Assembly (NCBI RefSeq): GCF_010726645.1
Contig: NZ_AP022563.1
Location: 4,650,001 to 4,714,000 of the forward strand
Source of the DNA: Mycolicibacterium duvalii
Lineage (GTDB): Bacteria; Actinomycetota; Actinomycetes; Mycobacteriales; Mycobacteriaceae
Length of the DNA: 64,000 bases
Reading direction: 5' to 3'
The translations under genes were made by a program, and so were the position numbers. Of the stretch, positions 1-8,228 are shown piece after piece. Below the pieces are notes generated by a model that was not told the DNA's origin, searched no databases, and saw only the letters and a list, made by a program, of their open reading frames with translations. The number at the start of each line of letters is the position of its first letter. Position 1 is the stretch's first letter.

Positions 1-566
1 TGGTTCCACGGCATGGCGTCGGCCAGCGCGGTCGCCTTCGGTCCGGCGACGATGCATGGCCGCAGGATGAAGACCTCGAGCGGCGAGCCCGCGGTGACCT
101 CGGCCAGGGTGGCCTCGCAGGCCGCCTTCTGCTCGGAGTAGTAGTGCTCGGGTGAGCCGCGCGGCGCCACCTCCTCGGTGATCGGCACCGGATTGTCGGA
201 GTGGTAGCCGTAGGCGGCCACCGACGAGGTGTAGACGAGCCGGCGCGGCCGGGCGGCGGCCACCGTGGCTTCGAACACGTTGCGGGTGCCGGCGAGGTTG
301 ACCCGCGCACTCTCCTCCCGCGAGCCCATGATGATGAACGCCAGATGGACCACCACGTCGGCGTCGGCGACCAGGGCGTCGACGGCGTCGCGGTCGAGAA
401 TGTCGCCCTGGCGGTAGGTGGTCTTGGTCCAGCCGTGCTCGGCGGGGTCGAACGGGCGCCGGGCCATGCCCACGATCTCGGACACCTCGGGGTGGCCTTC
501 GAGTGCGCTGATGGTGGACAGTCCGATTTCCCCGGTGGGGCCGGTGACGGCGACGCGCACAGACAT
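1..566 (-). CDS. NAD-dependent epimerase/dehydratase (SDR), partial at window edge
   Basis: Reads leftward from an ATG at 566 and runs off the window, so only the N-terminal ~188 residues are visible. The start gives a Rossmann fold with the extended-SDR nucleotide motif TGPTGEIG near residue 8, an acidic D56/D60 stretch after the second strand, and the catalytic YYSEQK (YxxxK) near residue 142, preceded by the TSS strand that supplies the catalytic Ser/Thr. This is the standard layout of NAD(P)-dependent nucleoside-sugar epimerases and related dehydratases. Substrate cannot be told because the C-terminal half is missing. It is separated by about 50 bp from the STAS gene on the same strand and could be read through from that operon. 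Confidence 0.85.
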   Translation of the reverse strand, partial: MSVRVAVTGPTGEIGLSTISALEGHPEVSEIVGMARRPFDPAEHGWTKTTYRQGDILDRDAVDALVADADVVVHLAFIIMGSREESARVNLAGTRNVFEATVAAARPRRLVYTSSVAAYGYHSDNPVPITEEVAPRGSPEHYYSEQKAACEATLAEVTAGSPLEVFILRPCIVAGPKATALADAMPWN

Positions 567-612
567 AACCGTGCTGTTCCCCGTCTGCCGCGACCGAAAA
601 CGGCGGCGCTGC

Positions 613-972
613 TCAGCCGAGCTCGGTCTCGTCCGGGGTCGTGACCGGGACCGGGACCGGAGTCGTGGTCAGGTAGTCGAGCAGCCCGGTGACGTCGAGG
701 ATGCGCTCGAGGTGCGCCGGGCGGTGGTCCAATTGCAATCCGATGCCGGCCAGGCAGAGCCGGCGGTGGATCTGCAGCAGCGCCGACAGTCCCGCCGAGT
801 CGCAGAAGGTCAGGTCGGCGAAGTCCAGGTGCAGGCGATCGAGGTCGGCGGTGTCCCTGCACAGTTCGGTGACGGTGTCGGTCAGCGCCGCGGTCGAGCC
901 GTAGGCCAGGTCGCCGGCGACCTGGACGCGGGCGGCGGGGGCCGAGTGGGTAACGGTGACGGTGAGATTCAT
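613..972 (-). CDS. STAS-domain anti-anti-sigma factor (RsbV/SpoIIAA-like)
   Basis: A 119-residue protein made almost entirely of one STAS domain. The motif FCDSAGL places the normally phosphorylated serine at S59, followed by the conserved helix. Such proteins bind an anti-sigma kinase when dephosphorylated and free the sigma factor. I chose the ATG at 972 because it overlaps the stop of the upstream B12-binding gene (ATGA at 969-972), the usual translational coupling; a longer reading upstream would lie inside that gene. It is the last gene of a phosphatase/B12-sensor/STAS operon, so its phosphate is probably removed by the SpoIIE phosphatase encoded at 2051-3673. No RsbW-type kinase is present nearby, so the kinase partner must be elsewhere. 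Confidence 0.88.
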   Translation of the reverse strand: MNLTVTVTHSAPAARVQVAGDLAYGSTAALTDTVTELCRDTADLDRLHLDFADLTFCDSAGLSALLQIHRRLCLAGIGLQLDHRPAHLERILDVTGLLDYLTTTPVPVPVTTPDETELG

Positions 973-2054
973 GCGGGAAGCTTGGGGTCGGCGGACAAGG
1001 GAACGGGCAGGCTGGCGCGGGCATGGCCGAGCAGCCGTTGGGCGCGGGGGAACTCGGCGAGCTGGGTCGCCAGCGAGTCCAGCGAGGGCAGCAACGACGC
1101 GGCCGGTACGCCGCGGGCGTCGAGGATGTCGGCGGTCCAACCGATGAACTGGGTGAACAACTCGTCGTCGTCGGTGTAGAGCGCGGTGGCCAGGAAGTCG
1201 ACGATGTGCGCGACGTCTTCGGTGGTGTGCTGGCGTTGCTGGGCGGTGTAGTCACGCATCGCCGGGATGCTCTGCTCGAGGTCGCTCACCGTGGTCTGCA
1301 CCAGCCGGCCCGCCGAGGTGCGGACCATCGTGTACTCCTGGTCGGCGAGGTGCGGCAGATCGTCGACGGCCTGGTGGGTGGGCGCGACCCGCACCGGCCC
1401 GAAGCCCTGCGCCAGCCGGGCCACTGCCGAGCGCGCGTCGGGAGCCCAGGCGTCGGCACCCAGGCGTTCGGCGAGCCGGCCGTCGGCACCGAACGCGGCA
1501 CCGCCGACCAGAACCGGCGCCCCGGCGACGTGGCACGCGGTGATCGCGGCGTGTGCGGTGGGCAGCCGGGTCGCAATCGAGCACGACAGCGCGACCACGT
1601 CGGGTCCGTGCTGGTTGATATGTGAGATCAGATGAGGGGTGGGCACCTGCGCCCCGAGGAAGTCGACCTGCCAGCCGTGCAGTCGCAGGACCTCGGCGAG
1701 CAGCCGGGCCGGCATCGCGTGCCATTCGCCGTCGACGCACGCGACGGTCACGCGGCCGGCCGAGGCGGGCCGTCGGACGCTGGGGTGATGGGCCAGCGCG
1801 GCGATCACCCGGTCGTTGATCGCGGTGGCGGCATGTTCCTGGGCCACGGTGATGCGGTTGGCCGCCCATTCCATGCCGACGCGCCGCTGGACCCGGGCGA
1901 GCACCTCGAGCAGTACCTCCTCGGCGGGCGTCCCGTTGTCGAGGGCGGTGTACACCAACCCGACGGCGGTGTATTCGTCGCCGTCGACGGCGGCGGCCCA
2001 CAGCGCCTCGCGGAGGTCCTCGTGGGGGTCCGGGCTGTCACCGACGACGGTCAT
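969..2054 (-). CDS. Cobalamin-binding sensor protein (B12-binding-2 + B12-binding domains)
   Basis: 361 residues. Residues ~10-90 form the helical B12-binding-2 cap and residues ~100-220 the Rossmann-like B12-binding domain; the rest (220-361) is a helical tail of unknown role. The cap carries W63, E73 and H74, which matches the Wx9EH signature of CarH/LitR-type B12 photoreceptors, although the residue after the Trp (upper axial His in CarH) is Ala. The lower-ligand motif reads E-W-H-A-M-P (H112), an altered DxHxxG. There is no DNA-binding domain. The ATG overlaps the phosphatase stop (2051-2054) and its own stop overlaps the STAS start, so it is made together with both. A light- or B12-responsive regulator of the phosphatase or STAS protein is my inference; a corrinoid-transfer role is less likely here. 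Confidence 0.82.
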   Translation of the reverse strand: MTVVGDSPDPHEDLREALWAAAVDGDEYTAVGLVYTALDNGTPAEEVLLEVLARVQRRVGMEWAANRITVAQEHAATAINDRVIAALAHHPSVRRPASAGRVTVACVDGEWHAMPARLLAEVLRLHGWQVDFLGAQVPTPHLISHINQHGPDVVALSCSIATRLPTAHAAITACHVAGAPVLVGGAAFGADGRLAERLGADAWAPDARSAVARLAQGFGPVRVAPTHQAVDDLPHLADQEYTMVRTSAGRLVQTTVSDLEQSIPAMRDYTAQQRQHTTEDVAHIVDFLATALYTDDDELFTQFIGWTADILDARGVPAASLLPSLDSLATQLAEFPRAQRLLGHARASLPVPLSADPKLPA

Positions 2055-3673
2055 GCGATGTATCTACCCGCTGTGTGCCCGTCTACCGCGCTGAGATGGG
2101 TGCGACGCGGAGCGGTGATGGCCACCACGGCGATGTCGTCGTGGCTGCGCTCACTGACCCACTGCGAGGTCAGCATCATCACGTGCTCGACCACAGCCTC
2201 GGCGGGCAGGCCGGCGCAGCGGGTCAGCGCGGTGGCGAGTCGCTCCTCGCCGAACATGTCGGTGCCCAGCGGTCCGCCGTGCGCCTCGGTCACGCCATCG
2301 GTGTAGAGCAGGCAGGTCTCGCCCGGCGCCAGCGATGTCTCGAACGAGCGGGCGTTGACCTGGGGCAGCACCCCGACCAGGGTGCCGCGGGTGTCGGCCT
2401 CCTCCACGGTGCCGTCGTTGCGCACGATCAGCGGGGCCAGATGACCGGCGCTGGTCAGCCGCAGGGTGACCAACCCCTCCCGGCACGACACCGAGGCCAG
2501 CACCAGCGTCACGAAGCGGGTGTCCACCGGGGACAGCAGGGCACTGTTGAGCAGCCCCAGCACCGACGCGTGATCACCCGCCAGCGGGGCCAGGGCCTGC
2601 AGCGTGTTGCGGATCTTTCCCGACATCACCGCGGCCTCGAGGCCCTTGCCGCAGACATCGCCGAGCACGATCAGCGTCTCGCCGTCGTCACCGACGGCGG
2701 GGTGGACGTCGTAGAAGTCACCGCCGACGGCTTCGTGGTCCTCCGATGCGCGGTAGCCGCCGGCCAGTTCGACGCCCTCGAGCCGGTGCAGTTGCGGGGG
2801 CAGCAGGTCGCGCATCAGGGTCCGGGTGATCGCGGACTGTTCGGCGTAGAGCCGGGCCGCCGAGAGCGCCGCCCCGGCACGTGCTGCGAACAACCGGGCG
2901 AACAATTCCTCCCCGGCGGTGAACACGGTCTCCGACTCGCGTCGGAGCAGGACCAGCGCCCCTGCAGACACCCCGTGCCCGGGCAGCGGGGTGATGACCA
3001 CCGAACCGATGGACCCGGCGAAGCCGCGGGGCACCAGCCAGTCCGGCACCGAGGCCGCATCGATCCACCGGGACGGTACCGGCGGGAACCCGCGCAGCGC
3101 CTCACCGAGCCCGGCCACCTGCGCCGGGTCGGCGCTGACCTGCCGGTGCTCGACGGTGCCCTGGTCGTCGCAGCACACCACCGGCAGCCGGCCGCCGGTG
3201 GCCGGCGTGACCACCACGGCGGCGTCGGCGATGTGGCGTGCGGCCATGCGCACCGTGGCCTCCATGCAGCGGTCCACGTTCAACGACGCCATCAGCACGG
3301 CCGACGCCTCGTCGAGGAACGCTGCGCGCTCCTGCTCGCGGGCCAGCGCGGTCCGCATCTCGCGAACCGCGGGCGCGGTGTCCTCGATCAGCCACCAGGC
3401 GACGTCGCCGTCGGCCAGGGCGCTGGGCTGCGCTGCATACTCCAGGCCGTCTATAAGCCCCGACACCGGGCGCGCATCGGGCCGGTGCGCCTCGACCAGC
3501 CAGGCGGGCGCACAGTCGGCAAGCGCACGCCCAGCGGCCACGTCGGGCAACACCAACACCGCCGGGCCGCTGACGGCCCGGATCACTCCGGCGGAATCGA
3601 CCACCACGACGGGATGGGGCACGTCAGCCCACAGATCTTCAAGCCCGGTGCCCGAGGGTGCGTTGTCCCTCAT
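2051..3673 (-). CDS. PAS-GAF-SpoIIE (PP2C) serine phosphatase, RsbU-like
   Basis: 540 residues, soluble. Residues ~15-105 look like a PAS domain (PVVVVDSAGVI opening), ~120-275 a GAF domain, then the QRDLLPP-like linker (LMRDLLPPQL, 286-295) and a SpoIIE/PP2C phosphatase domain from ~300 to 525. Metal-binding signatures GGDFYD (317-322) and GDVCGKG (338-344) are intact, so an active Mn/Mg phosphatase is expected. Proteins of this build dephosphorylate STAS anti-anti-sigma factors in stress-sigma partner switching. It is first in an operon with the B12 sensor and STAS protein, overlapping the former by 4 bp. The ATG at 3673 follows a GGAGGTGGC-type ribosome site. Confidence 0.9.
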   Translation of the reverse strand: MRDNAPSGTGLEDLWADVPHPVVVVDSAGVIRAVSGPAVLVLPDVAAGRALADCAPAWLVEAHRPDARPVSGLIDGLEYAAQPSALADGDVAWWLIEDTAPAVREMRTALAREQERAAFLDEASAVLMASLNVDRCMEATVRMAARHIADAAVVVTPATGGRLPVVCCDDQGTVEHRQVSADPAQVAGLGEALRGFPPVPSRWIDAASVPDWLVPRGFAGSIGSVVITPLPGHGVSAGALVLLRRESETVFTAGEELFARLFAARAGAALSAARLYAEQSAITRTLMRDLLPPQLHRLEGVELAGGYRASEDHEAVGGDFYDVHPAVGDDGETLIVLGDVCGKGLEAAVMSGKIRNTLQALAPLAGDHASVLGLLNSALLSPVDTRFVTLVLASVSCREGLVTLRLTSAGHLAPLIVRNDGTVEEADTRGTLVGVLPQVNARSFETSLAPGETCLLYTDGVTEAHGGPLGTDMFGEERLATALTRCAGLPAEAVVEHVMMLTSQWVSERSHDDIAVVAITAPRRTHLSAVDGHTAGRYIA

Positions 3674-4010
3674 GCCACCTCCTCACGCGGATGACGCTGC
3701 GCCGCTCACGAGTGCGGCAGCGCGCAGAAACCCACCCGCTCCATCACTCGAGCATCGCAGCCCGATCCGCTCAGCGGAAATCGCCCTACGGCTACCCTAT
3801 TGGCCGCCCGTCATTTCGTCTCCGGGAAATGTGCGCGGCCAGCGCAAACGTCACAATTGCGCGACCGCGAACCGTCATACTTCCGGGCGCCCGCGGCGTA
3901 CGGGTGGATCGCCTGCTGCCGACCCCGCAGACGAAGTCGCGCGGTCGCAGTGGACGGCGATTCGGACCAGGCCGGCGAATAGGCCCCCGTGGAACGGGTA
4001 CGCCACGGTC
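3674..4010. other. Intergenic region, divergent promoters of phosphatase operon and small ORF
   Basis: 337 bp without a convincing gene. On the minus strand TAGGGT (3799-3794) fits a mycobacterial SigA -10 and would give a leader of about 115 nt for the phosphatase operon. I saw no SigF-type GTTT/GGGTA pair and no strong hairpin. A 9-bp inverted match GCGACCGCG/CGCGGTCGC spans much of the interval but the arms are far apart, and I give it no function. Confidence 0.35.
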
Positions 4011-4130
4011 ATGTCTCCCGAGGATCGCATCGACGCCGAGCAAACCGCCGACGGTCAGACCGACGTACCACCGGCCAACCCGGCCTACTCCACCCCGCCC
4101 CCGGAAGGCATTCCCGACGCCGACGACTGA
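4011..4130 (+). CDS. Small acidic Pro-rich protein (39 aa)
   Basis: An ATG-initiated 39-codon ORF ending in TGA at 4128-4130. The product is strongly acidic (many D/E) with a proline-rich second half (YSTPPPEGIPDADD at its end), no hydrophobic segment and no recognised motif. GGAACGG lies about 12 nt upstream, a weak ribosome site. Codon third positions are GC-rich as in neighbouring genes, and comparable short acidic proteins are common in mycobacteria, but there is no family I can name. It stands alone between the phosphatase operon and the glycosidase. Confidence 0.45.
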   Translation: MSPEDRIDAEQTADGQTDVPPANPAYSTPPPEGIPDADD

Positions 4131-4295
4131 ACGAATCACCGGCAGGCAGAAATTCCTTGCTCTCCGACAGGCAAAGTCGCAGAGGACGCTCCACGTGAGC
4201 TGCTCCAGCTGTCAGCGAAAGTGATTCGGGCAGTGGCGCTTTGCCGTCCGAAGCCGGCCCGTCCGTCGGCGTAACGCGACCCGCGCCGGCGTCGA

Positions 4296-4301
4296 TACAC
4301 T
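4296..4301 (+). promoter_or_regulatory. Possible SigA -10 (TACACT) for the glycosidase gene
   Basis: TACACT matches the mycobacterial TANNNT -10 consensus and lies about 112 nt before the ATG at 4413. No clear -35 is visible, which is common for mycobacterial SigA promoters. The 4131-4412 interval holds no gene that I can support. Confidence 0.3.
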
Positions 4302-4412
4302 GCCAGAAGACCTGTGGCACACGGGCCCGCCCGTCGCGCTGGGCCGACGCAGGTCTCGGTCGGCACCGCGCCGTCGCACGCAATCCTGTCCAGGTAAAGG
4401 GTTTTCGTTTTC

Positions 4413-5549
4413 ATGCCGATGCCGCGTCGAACCGCGCTCAAACTCCCGATCCTCGCGGGCGCCGGGGTGGCCCTGGCGGCGCCGTCGTCGGCCGCGGCGC
4501 AGCGGTGGCCGGCGGATCGCGCGCACCGCTGGTATCAGGCCCAGGGGTGGCTCGTTGGCGCCAACTTCGTCACCTCCAACGCGGTCAACCAGCTCGAGAT
4601 GTTCCAGCCCGGGACTTTCGATCCCCGACGGATCGACACCGAGCTGCACATGGCCAGGTGGCTCGGGTTCAACACGGTGCGCGTGTTTCTGCACGACCAG
4701 CTGTGGTTGCAGGACCCCGACGGATTCCTTCGCCGGCTGGGCCAGTTCCTCGACATCACCGCGCGCCATCACGTCAAACCGCTGTTCGTGCTCTTCGACT
4801 CGTGCTGGGATCCGCACCCGCGGCTGGGCCGGCAACGCGCGCCCCGCCCGGGCGTGCACAACTCGGGCTGGGTGCAGAGTCCCGGCGCCGAACACCTGGC
4901 AGACCGGCGATACCGCACCCTGATGCGCGATTACGTGGTCGGTGTGGTGCGGCGGTTCCGCACCGACGACCGGGTGCTCGGCTGGGACCTGTGGAACGAG
5001 CCCGACAACCCCGCCGACGCGTATTCCGGCATCGAGCGTCCCGACAAGGCGGAACTCGTTGCCGAGGTGTTGCCGCAGGTCTTCGGCTGGGCCCGGTCGG
5101 CCGACCCGAGTCAACCGTTGACCAGCGGGGTCTGGGACGGTGTCTGGGCGGATCCGGCCCGGCGCGGCGAGATCAACGCGATCCAGTTGGACAACTCCGA
5201 CGTCATCACGTTCCACAGCTATGCCGGTCCCGGCGAGTTCGAAGCCCGCATCGCCGAGTTGGCGCCACTGGGCCGCCCCATGATGTGCACCGAGTACATG
5301 GCGCGGTCCCTGGACAGCACGGTCCAGGCGATCCTGCCGATCACGAAGCGTCAGCGCGTCGGCGCGTACACCTGGGGGTTGGTCGCGGGCAAGACGCAGA
5401 CCTACCTGCCGTGGGACTCGTGGCAGCGGCCGGTGACCGGGCCGCCGGGCCTGTGGTTCCACGACCTGCTGCAGCCCGGCGGAAAGCCGTATCGGCCCGA
5501 CGAGGTACGCACGATCCAGAAACTGACCGGACGACGACGGCTGGGTTAG
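4413..5549 (+). CDS. Tat-exported GH5-type glycoside hydrolase (cellulase-like)
   Basis: 378 residues. The N-terminus MPMPRRTALKL plus a hydrophobic stretch to ~A29 is a twin-arginine signal peptide. The mature part is a TIM-barrel glycosidase of the GH5/mannanase-cellulase type: the acid/base Glu is E196 in WDLWNEP, and the nucleophile is E294 in MCTEYM at the end of strand 7; H268 in TFHSY fits the conserved active-site His. Substrate is not predictable (beta-glucan or beta-mannan glycosides are typical). It overlaps by 4 bp (5546-5549) with the convergent MFS gene. The start at 4413 is the only ATG that gives the complete signal peptide. Confidence 0.85.
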   Translation: MPMPRRTALKLPILAGAGVALAAPSSAAAQRWPADRAHRWYQAQGWLVGANFVTSNAVNQLEMFQPGTFDPRRIDTELHMARWLGFNTVRVFLHDQLWLQDPDGFLRRLGQFLDITARHHVKPLFVLFDSCWDPHPRLGRQRAPRPGVHNSGWVQSPGAEHLADRRYRTLMRDYVVGVVRRFRTDDRVLGWDLWNEPDNPADAYSGIERPDKAELVAEVLPQVFGWARSADPSQPLTSGVWDGVWADPARRGEINAIQLDNSDVITFHSYAGPGEFEARIAELAPLGRPMMCTEYMARSLDSTVQAILPITKRQRVGAYTWGLVAGKTQTYLPWDSWQRPVTGPPGLWFHDLLQPGGKPYRPDEVRTIQKLTGRRRLG

Positions 5550-6802
5550 TCCGCCGGCAGCGGCCCGGTGAGCCGGTGGGGCCGGCACCACAGTGCCACC
5601 GCCGCCGTCAGCGCGGCCGCGAGCGCGAACCCGGCCGAGACCCCCAGCAGGTCGGCGGAACCGCCCAGCACGGCCGCGGCGATCGGGCGCGAGCCGAGGA
5701 ACCCGACCAGCCACAGCGCCATGATGCGGCCCCGCAGTTCAGCCGGGGCGCGCTCCTGCACCAGCGTGCTCAGTCCTGTCATGGCGCACCCGAAACCGAA
5801 ACCGGCGACCCCGAGTCCCACCATGGCCACCGCGACGGTCGAGTTGAACGCCAGCACCGCGCACCCGACACCGAGGCTGACCAGGCCGATCGACGAGACC
5901 GTGGCCGACACGATGCGTCCGCGCAGCAGAGCCAGCGCGCCCATCCCGACTGCGGCCCCCACGCCGAACACCGCCGACAACGTCCCGACCAGCGTGGCGC
6001 CGCCACCGAGCCGGTCGGCCAGCGATGGAGCCAGGGTGATCGACGAGTCCGAGGCCACGCCGATCGTGGTCACCGCGATCAGCGCGAGCAGCAGCGGCCG
6101 ATCGCGGAACACGTAGCGCACCGCCACGCGGACCCGGTAATCGGCGCCCGCGCGCCGCTGCGGCGGCGCCGGGAACCGCACGGTGATCAGCACCAACGCG
6201 AAGACCAGGTGCAGCGCCGCGCTGACCGCGAAGGCCGAGGCCGGACCGAGGTGCGCCGCCAGGTAGGCGCCGGTGGCCGGACCGACCACCCGCCCGACCG
6301 TCATCGGCATGCTGTTGAGCGCCATCGCGGTGGGTAGCTCCCCGCCGCGGATCAGATTCGGCACGATCGACTGCATCGCCGGGCCGCCCACGACGAATCC
6401 GAAACCCACCAGCGTCGTGCCCAGCAGCACCGGCGCCGCGGCCGACATTCCGGCGCTCTCGGGGGAGGCGAAGAACCAGACGGCGATCGACCCCGACCCG
6501 GCCACACACAGCACCCGGCCGAGCAGGATCTGCCGGGCGGGGTTTCCGGTGTCGGCCCACTTGCCGCTGGTGGGGCTCAGGATCAGCTGCGGTGCGAATT
6601 GGACGACGCCCACCAGGCCGACCATCAGCGCCGAGCGGGTCGCGTCGTACATCACGATCGCGGCGACGATGCCGTGTGTCCACACCGCGGCGACCGAGAA
6701 CATCTTGCCCCAGAACAGGGCGCCGAAGACCGGGTCGAACATCAGGCCCAGCGCGCCGCGGCTGCGCAACTCGGCGGCGGGCGGCGTGGTCTGCGCGGTC
6801 AT
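5546..6802 (-). CDS. MFS transporter (MFS_3 / EntS-like)
   Basis: 418 residues with about 12 hydrophobic membrane segments and the loop signature around GKWADTGNPAR after TM2, as in the MFS_3 group of exporters (EntS and related multidrug or siderophore exporters). A cytoplasmic loop between TM6 and TM7 holds PQRRAGADYRVR. Its ATG overlaps the stop of the marR gene (ATGA at 6799-6802), so the two are translated together, and the MarR protein is the likely regulator of this exporter. Substrate unknown. Confidence 0.88.
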   Translation of the reverse strand: MTAQTTPPAAELRSRGALGLMFDPVFGALFWGKMFSVAAVWTHGIVAAIVMYDATRSALMVGLVGVVQFAPQLILSPTSGKWADTGNPARQILLGRVLCVAGSGSIAVWFFASPESAGMSAAAPVLLGTTLVGFGFVVGGPAMQSIVPNLIRGGELPTAMALNSMPMTVGRVVGPATGAYLAAHLGPASAFAVSAALHLVFALVLITVRFPAPPQRRAGADYRVRVAVRYVFRDRPLLLALIAVTTIGVASDSSITLAPSLADRLGGGATLVGTLSAVFGVGAAVGMGALALLRGRIVSATVSSIGLVSLGVGCAVLAFNSTVAVAMVGLGVAGFGFGCAMTGLSTLVQERAPAELRGRIMALWLVGFLGSRPIAAAVLGGSADLLGVSAGFALAAALTAAVALWCRPHRLTGPLPAD

Positions 6803-7272
6803 CGGCTCCCCGCCGATTCGAAACGGTCGGCCAGCCGGTCGAGCAACGACACCAACGTCTCGACGTCGGCGCGCGGCCAGTCGGCCACCGCCTCGGCGAC
6901 CAGTTCCCGGCGCCGGTCGGTCACCGCCGACAGGGCCGCGCGCCCGTCCTCGGTCAGCAGCAGCTCACATCGCCGTTGATCGTCGGCGGACATCGTCTTG
7001 GTCAGCAGGCCGGCGGCGACGACCGCAGCCACCGTGCGGCTGGCGGTCGACTGTTCGACGGCCAGGTAGTCGGCGACATCCCGCACACTCGCGCCACCCC
7101 CGGTGAGCTCGCACTGTTCCACCGCCCGCAGCACCCGCAGCGTGGAGACGCTGCCCACCGGGCCGGCCGGGTCGAGCAGCCGTCGGCGCCAGTTCGGCCG
7201 CAGGCGCGCGATGTGGATCCGGGTCAGCAGGTCGTCGAGCGCATCGAAGGGGGAATAGGAGGACGGCGGCAC
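6799..7272 (-). CDS. MarR-family transcriptional regulator
   Basis: About 157 residues with a winged-helix core: VRDVADYLAVEQSTASRTVAAVVAAGLL is the recognition helix-turn-helix region and the wing follows with DDQRR. MarR proteins are dimeric repressors relieved by small ligands; the co-translated MFS exporter downstream is the probable target. Start choice: an in-frame GTG at 7290 exists, but a good -10 (TATGCAT, 7284-7278) covers it, and transcription would then start at about the GTG at 7272, giving a leaderless message. I therefore prefer 7272, with 7290 possible. Confidence 0.85.
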   Translation of the reverse strand: MPPSSYSPFDALDDLLTRIHIARLRPNWRRRLLDPAGPVGSVSTLRVLRAVEQCELTGGGASVRDVADYLAVEQSTASRTVAAVVAAGLLTKTMSADDQRRCELLLTEDGRAALSAVTDRRRELVAEAVADWPRADVETLVSLLDRLADRFESAGSR

Positions 7273-7277
7273 CAAAT

Positions 7278-7307
7278 ATGCATAGCACACATAAATGTCA
7301 GGGCAAA
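7278..7307 (-). promoter_or_regulatory. Promoter of marR-MFS operon (leaderless type)
   Basis: On the minus strand TTGCCC or TTTGCC is followed 16-17 nt later by TATGCAT (7284-7278). A start site 6-7 nt further lands on the GTG at 7272. The local AT content is unusually high for this window, and the site sits where a MarR dimer could block it. Confidence 0.5.
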
Positions 7308-7323
7308 CTCACGAAATGAGCGC

Positions 7324-7881
7324 TCAGGTGTGGGCCGGGGTGTTGGCGAACTGGTCGGTGATGGCCTGGCAGAACGCCGGCAGGTCCTTCGGTGACCTGC
7401 TGGTGATCAGGTTCCCGTCGATGCAGACCTCTTGGTCGACGACCGTGGCGCCGGCGTTGCGCAGATCGGTGCGCAGGCTCGGGTAGGACGTCAGCGTGCG
7501 GTCCCTGACCACGTCGGCTTCCACCAGCGCCCAGGGACCGTGGCAGATCGCGGCCACCGGCTTGCCGGAGCGCATGAAGTCGCGGACGAAGGACACCGCC
7601 GACTCGTCGAGGCGTAGCTTGTCCGCGTTGACGGTGCCGCCGGGCAGCACCAGCGCGTCGAACTCGTCCACCTGGGCGCCGGCGACCTCACGGTCGACCG
7701 GGATGGTCCCCGCAGGTTCCAGATCACTGTTGCGTGCGTCGATCTCACCGGATTTCACCGACAGAAGCTCCATCTGGCCGCCGGCCTGTAGCACGGCGTC
7801 GCGGGGCTGTTCGAACTCCACCTTCTCGACACCGTCCGCGGCGAGAAAGGCGATCTTTCGGCCTTGCAGTTCGTTCGGCAT
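7324..7881 (-). CDS. DJ-1/PfpI family protein (protease/deglycase type 1)
   Basis: 185 residues from the ATG at 7881, which has AGAGG upstream; an ATG 15 nt further up is less well placed. The nucleophile elbow AICHGP puts the catalytic Cys at C113 with H114 next to it, and the N-terminal Glu pair in KVEFEQ (E22/E24) supplies the acid. Length and motifs match PfpI/YhbO/YraA-type proteins that act in stress defence, described as deglycases or cysteine proteases. A SigF-like box (GATT-N15-GGGTA) lies 30-55 nt upstream, consistent with stress induction. Confidence 0.88.
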   Translation of the reverse strand: MPNELQGRKIAFLAADGVEKVEFEQPRDAVLQAGGQMELLSVKSGEIDARNSDLEPAGTIPVDREVAGAQVDEFDALVLPGGTVNADKLRLDESAVSFVRDFMRSGKPVAAICHGPWALVEADVVRDRTLTSYPSLRTDLRNAGATVVDQEVCIDGNLITSRSPKDLPAFCQAITDQFANTPAHT

Positions 7882-7912
7882 GTCAGATCCTCTCATCGGC
7901 TCTGCTGCCGGT

Positions 7913-7936
7913 TACCCGCTGCGGGCCGATCGAATC
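7913..7936 (-). promoter_or_regulatory. SigF-like promoter for the PfpI gene (GATT-N15-GGGTA)
   Basis: Minus-strand GATT (7936-7933), 15 nt spacer, GGGTA (7917-7913, followed by A). One mismatch to the mycobacterial SigF -35 GTTT. The inferred start near 7905 leaves a ~24-nt leader that contains the AGAGG ribosome site. Confidence 0.5.
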
Positions 7937-7946
7937 GGTCGCGCCG

Positions 7947-8222
7947 TTACGGGTGTTCCGTGTGCGGCGTGGGGCTCTGGGTCGACTCCCACTTCGACTC
8001 GAGGGCGCGCGTCACGCGGGTGCCGGCCGCCATCTCGAGCTGGAACGTCTCGGCGTTCTCGTCTTCGAAGGTGATGCGGAACGCGGAGACGTCGGACCCC
8101 CCTGCATCACCCCGATCGACGTGGACCACCTTGCACGGCCGCTCACCGGCGCCGCGGTCGACGACGACGAGGTCGCCGGGGGCGACGTCTTCGATACGGT
8201 CATTGGACGAAACGTTGGACAT
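7947..8222 (-). CDS. Conserved-looking small protein (91 aa), unknown function
   Basis: A soluble 91-residue protein starting MSNVSSNDRIEDV. The first part (GDLVVVDRGAGERPCKVVHVDRG) reads as a small beta-barrel/SH3-like segment, then FRITFEDENAETFQLEMAAGTRV suggests more beta strands. I do not recognise a named family. The ATG at 8222 is supported by a TACGGT -10 exactly 6 nt upstream, implying a leaderless transcript. It diverges from the cutinase gene. Confidence 0.7.
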   Translation of the reverse strand: MSNVSSNDRIEDVAPGDLVVVDRGAGERPCKVVHVDRGDAGGSDVSAFRITFEDENAETFQLEMAAGTRVTRALESKWESTQSPTPHTEHP

Positions 8223-8228
8223 CGTTCG

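Noticed and set aside
2075..3694. A 539-codon open frame antisense to the SpoIIE phosphatase
   Set aside because: Its product is a low-complexity His/Gln/Arg/Gly-rich string with no domain, a typical shadow of a high-GC gene whose other strand has clear PP2C motifs.
4241..6337. Very long plus-strand frames covering the glycosidase and MFS genes in other phases
   Set aside because: Compositionally Arg/Gly/His-rich with no motif; the glycosidase and MFS readings carry clear catalytic or membrane features.
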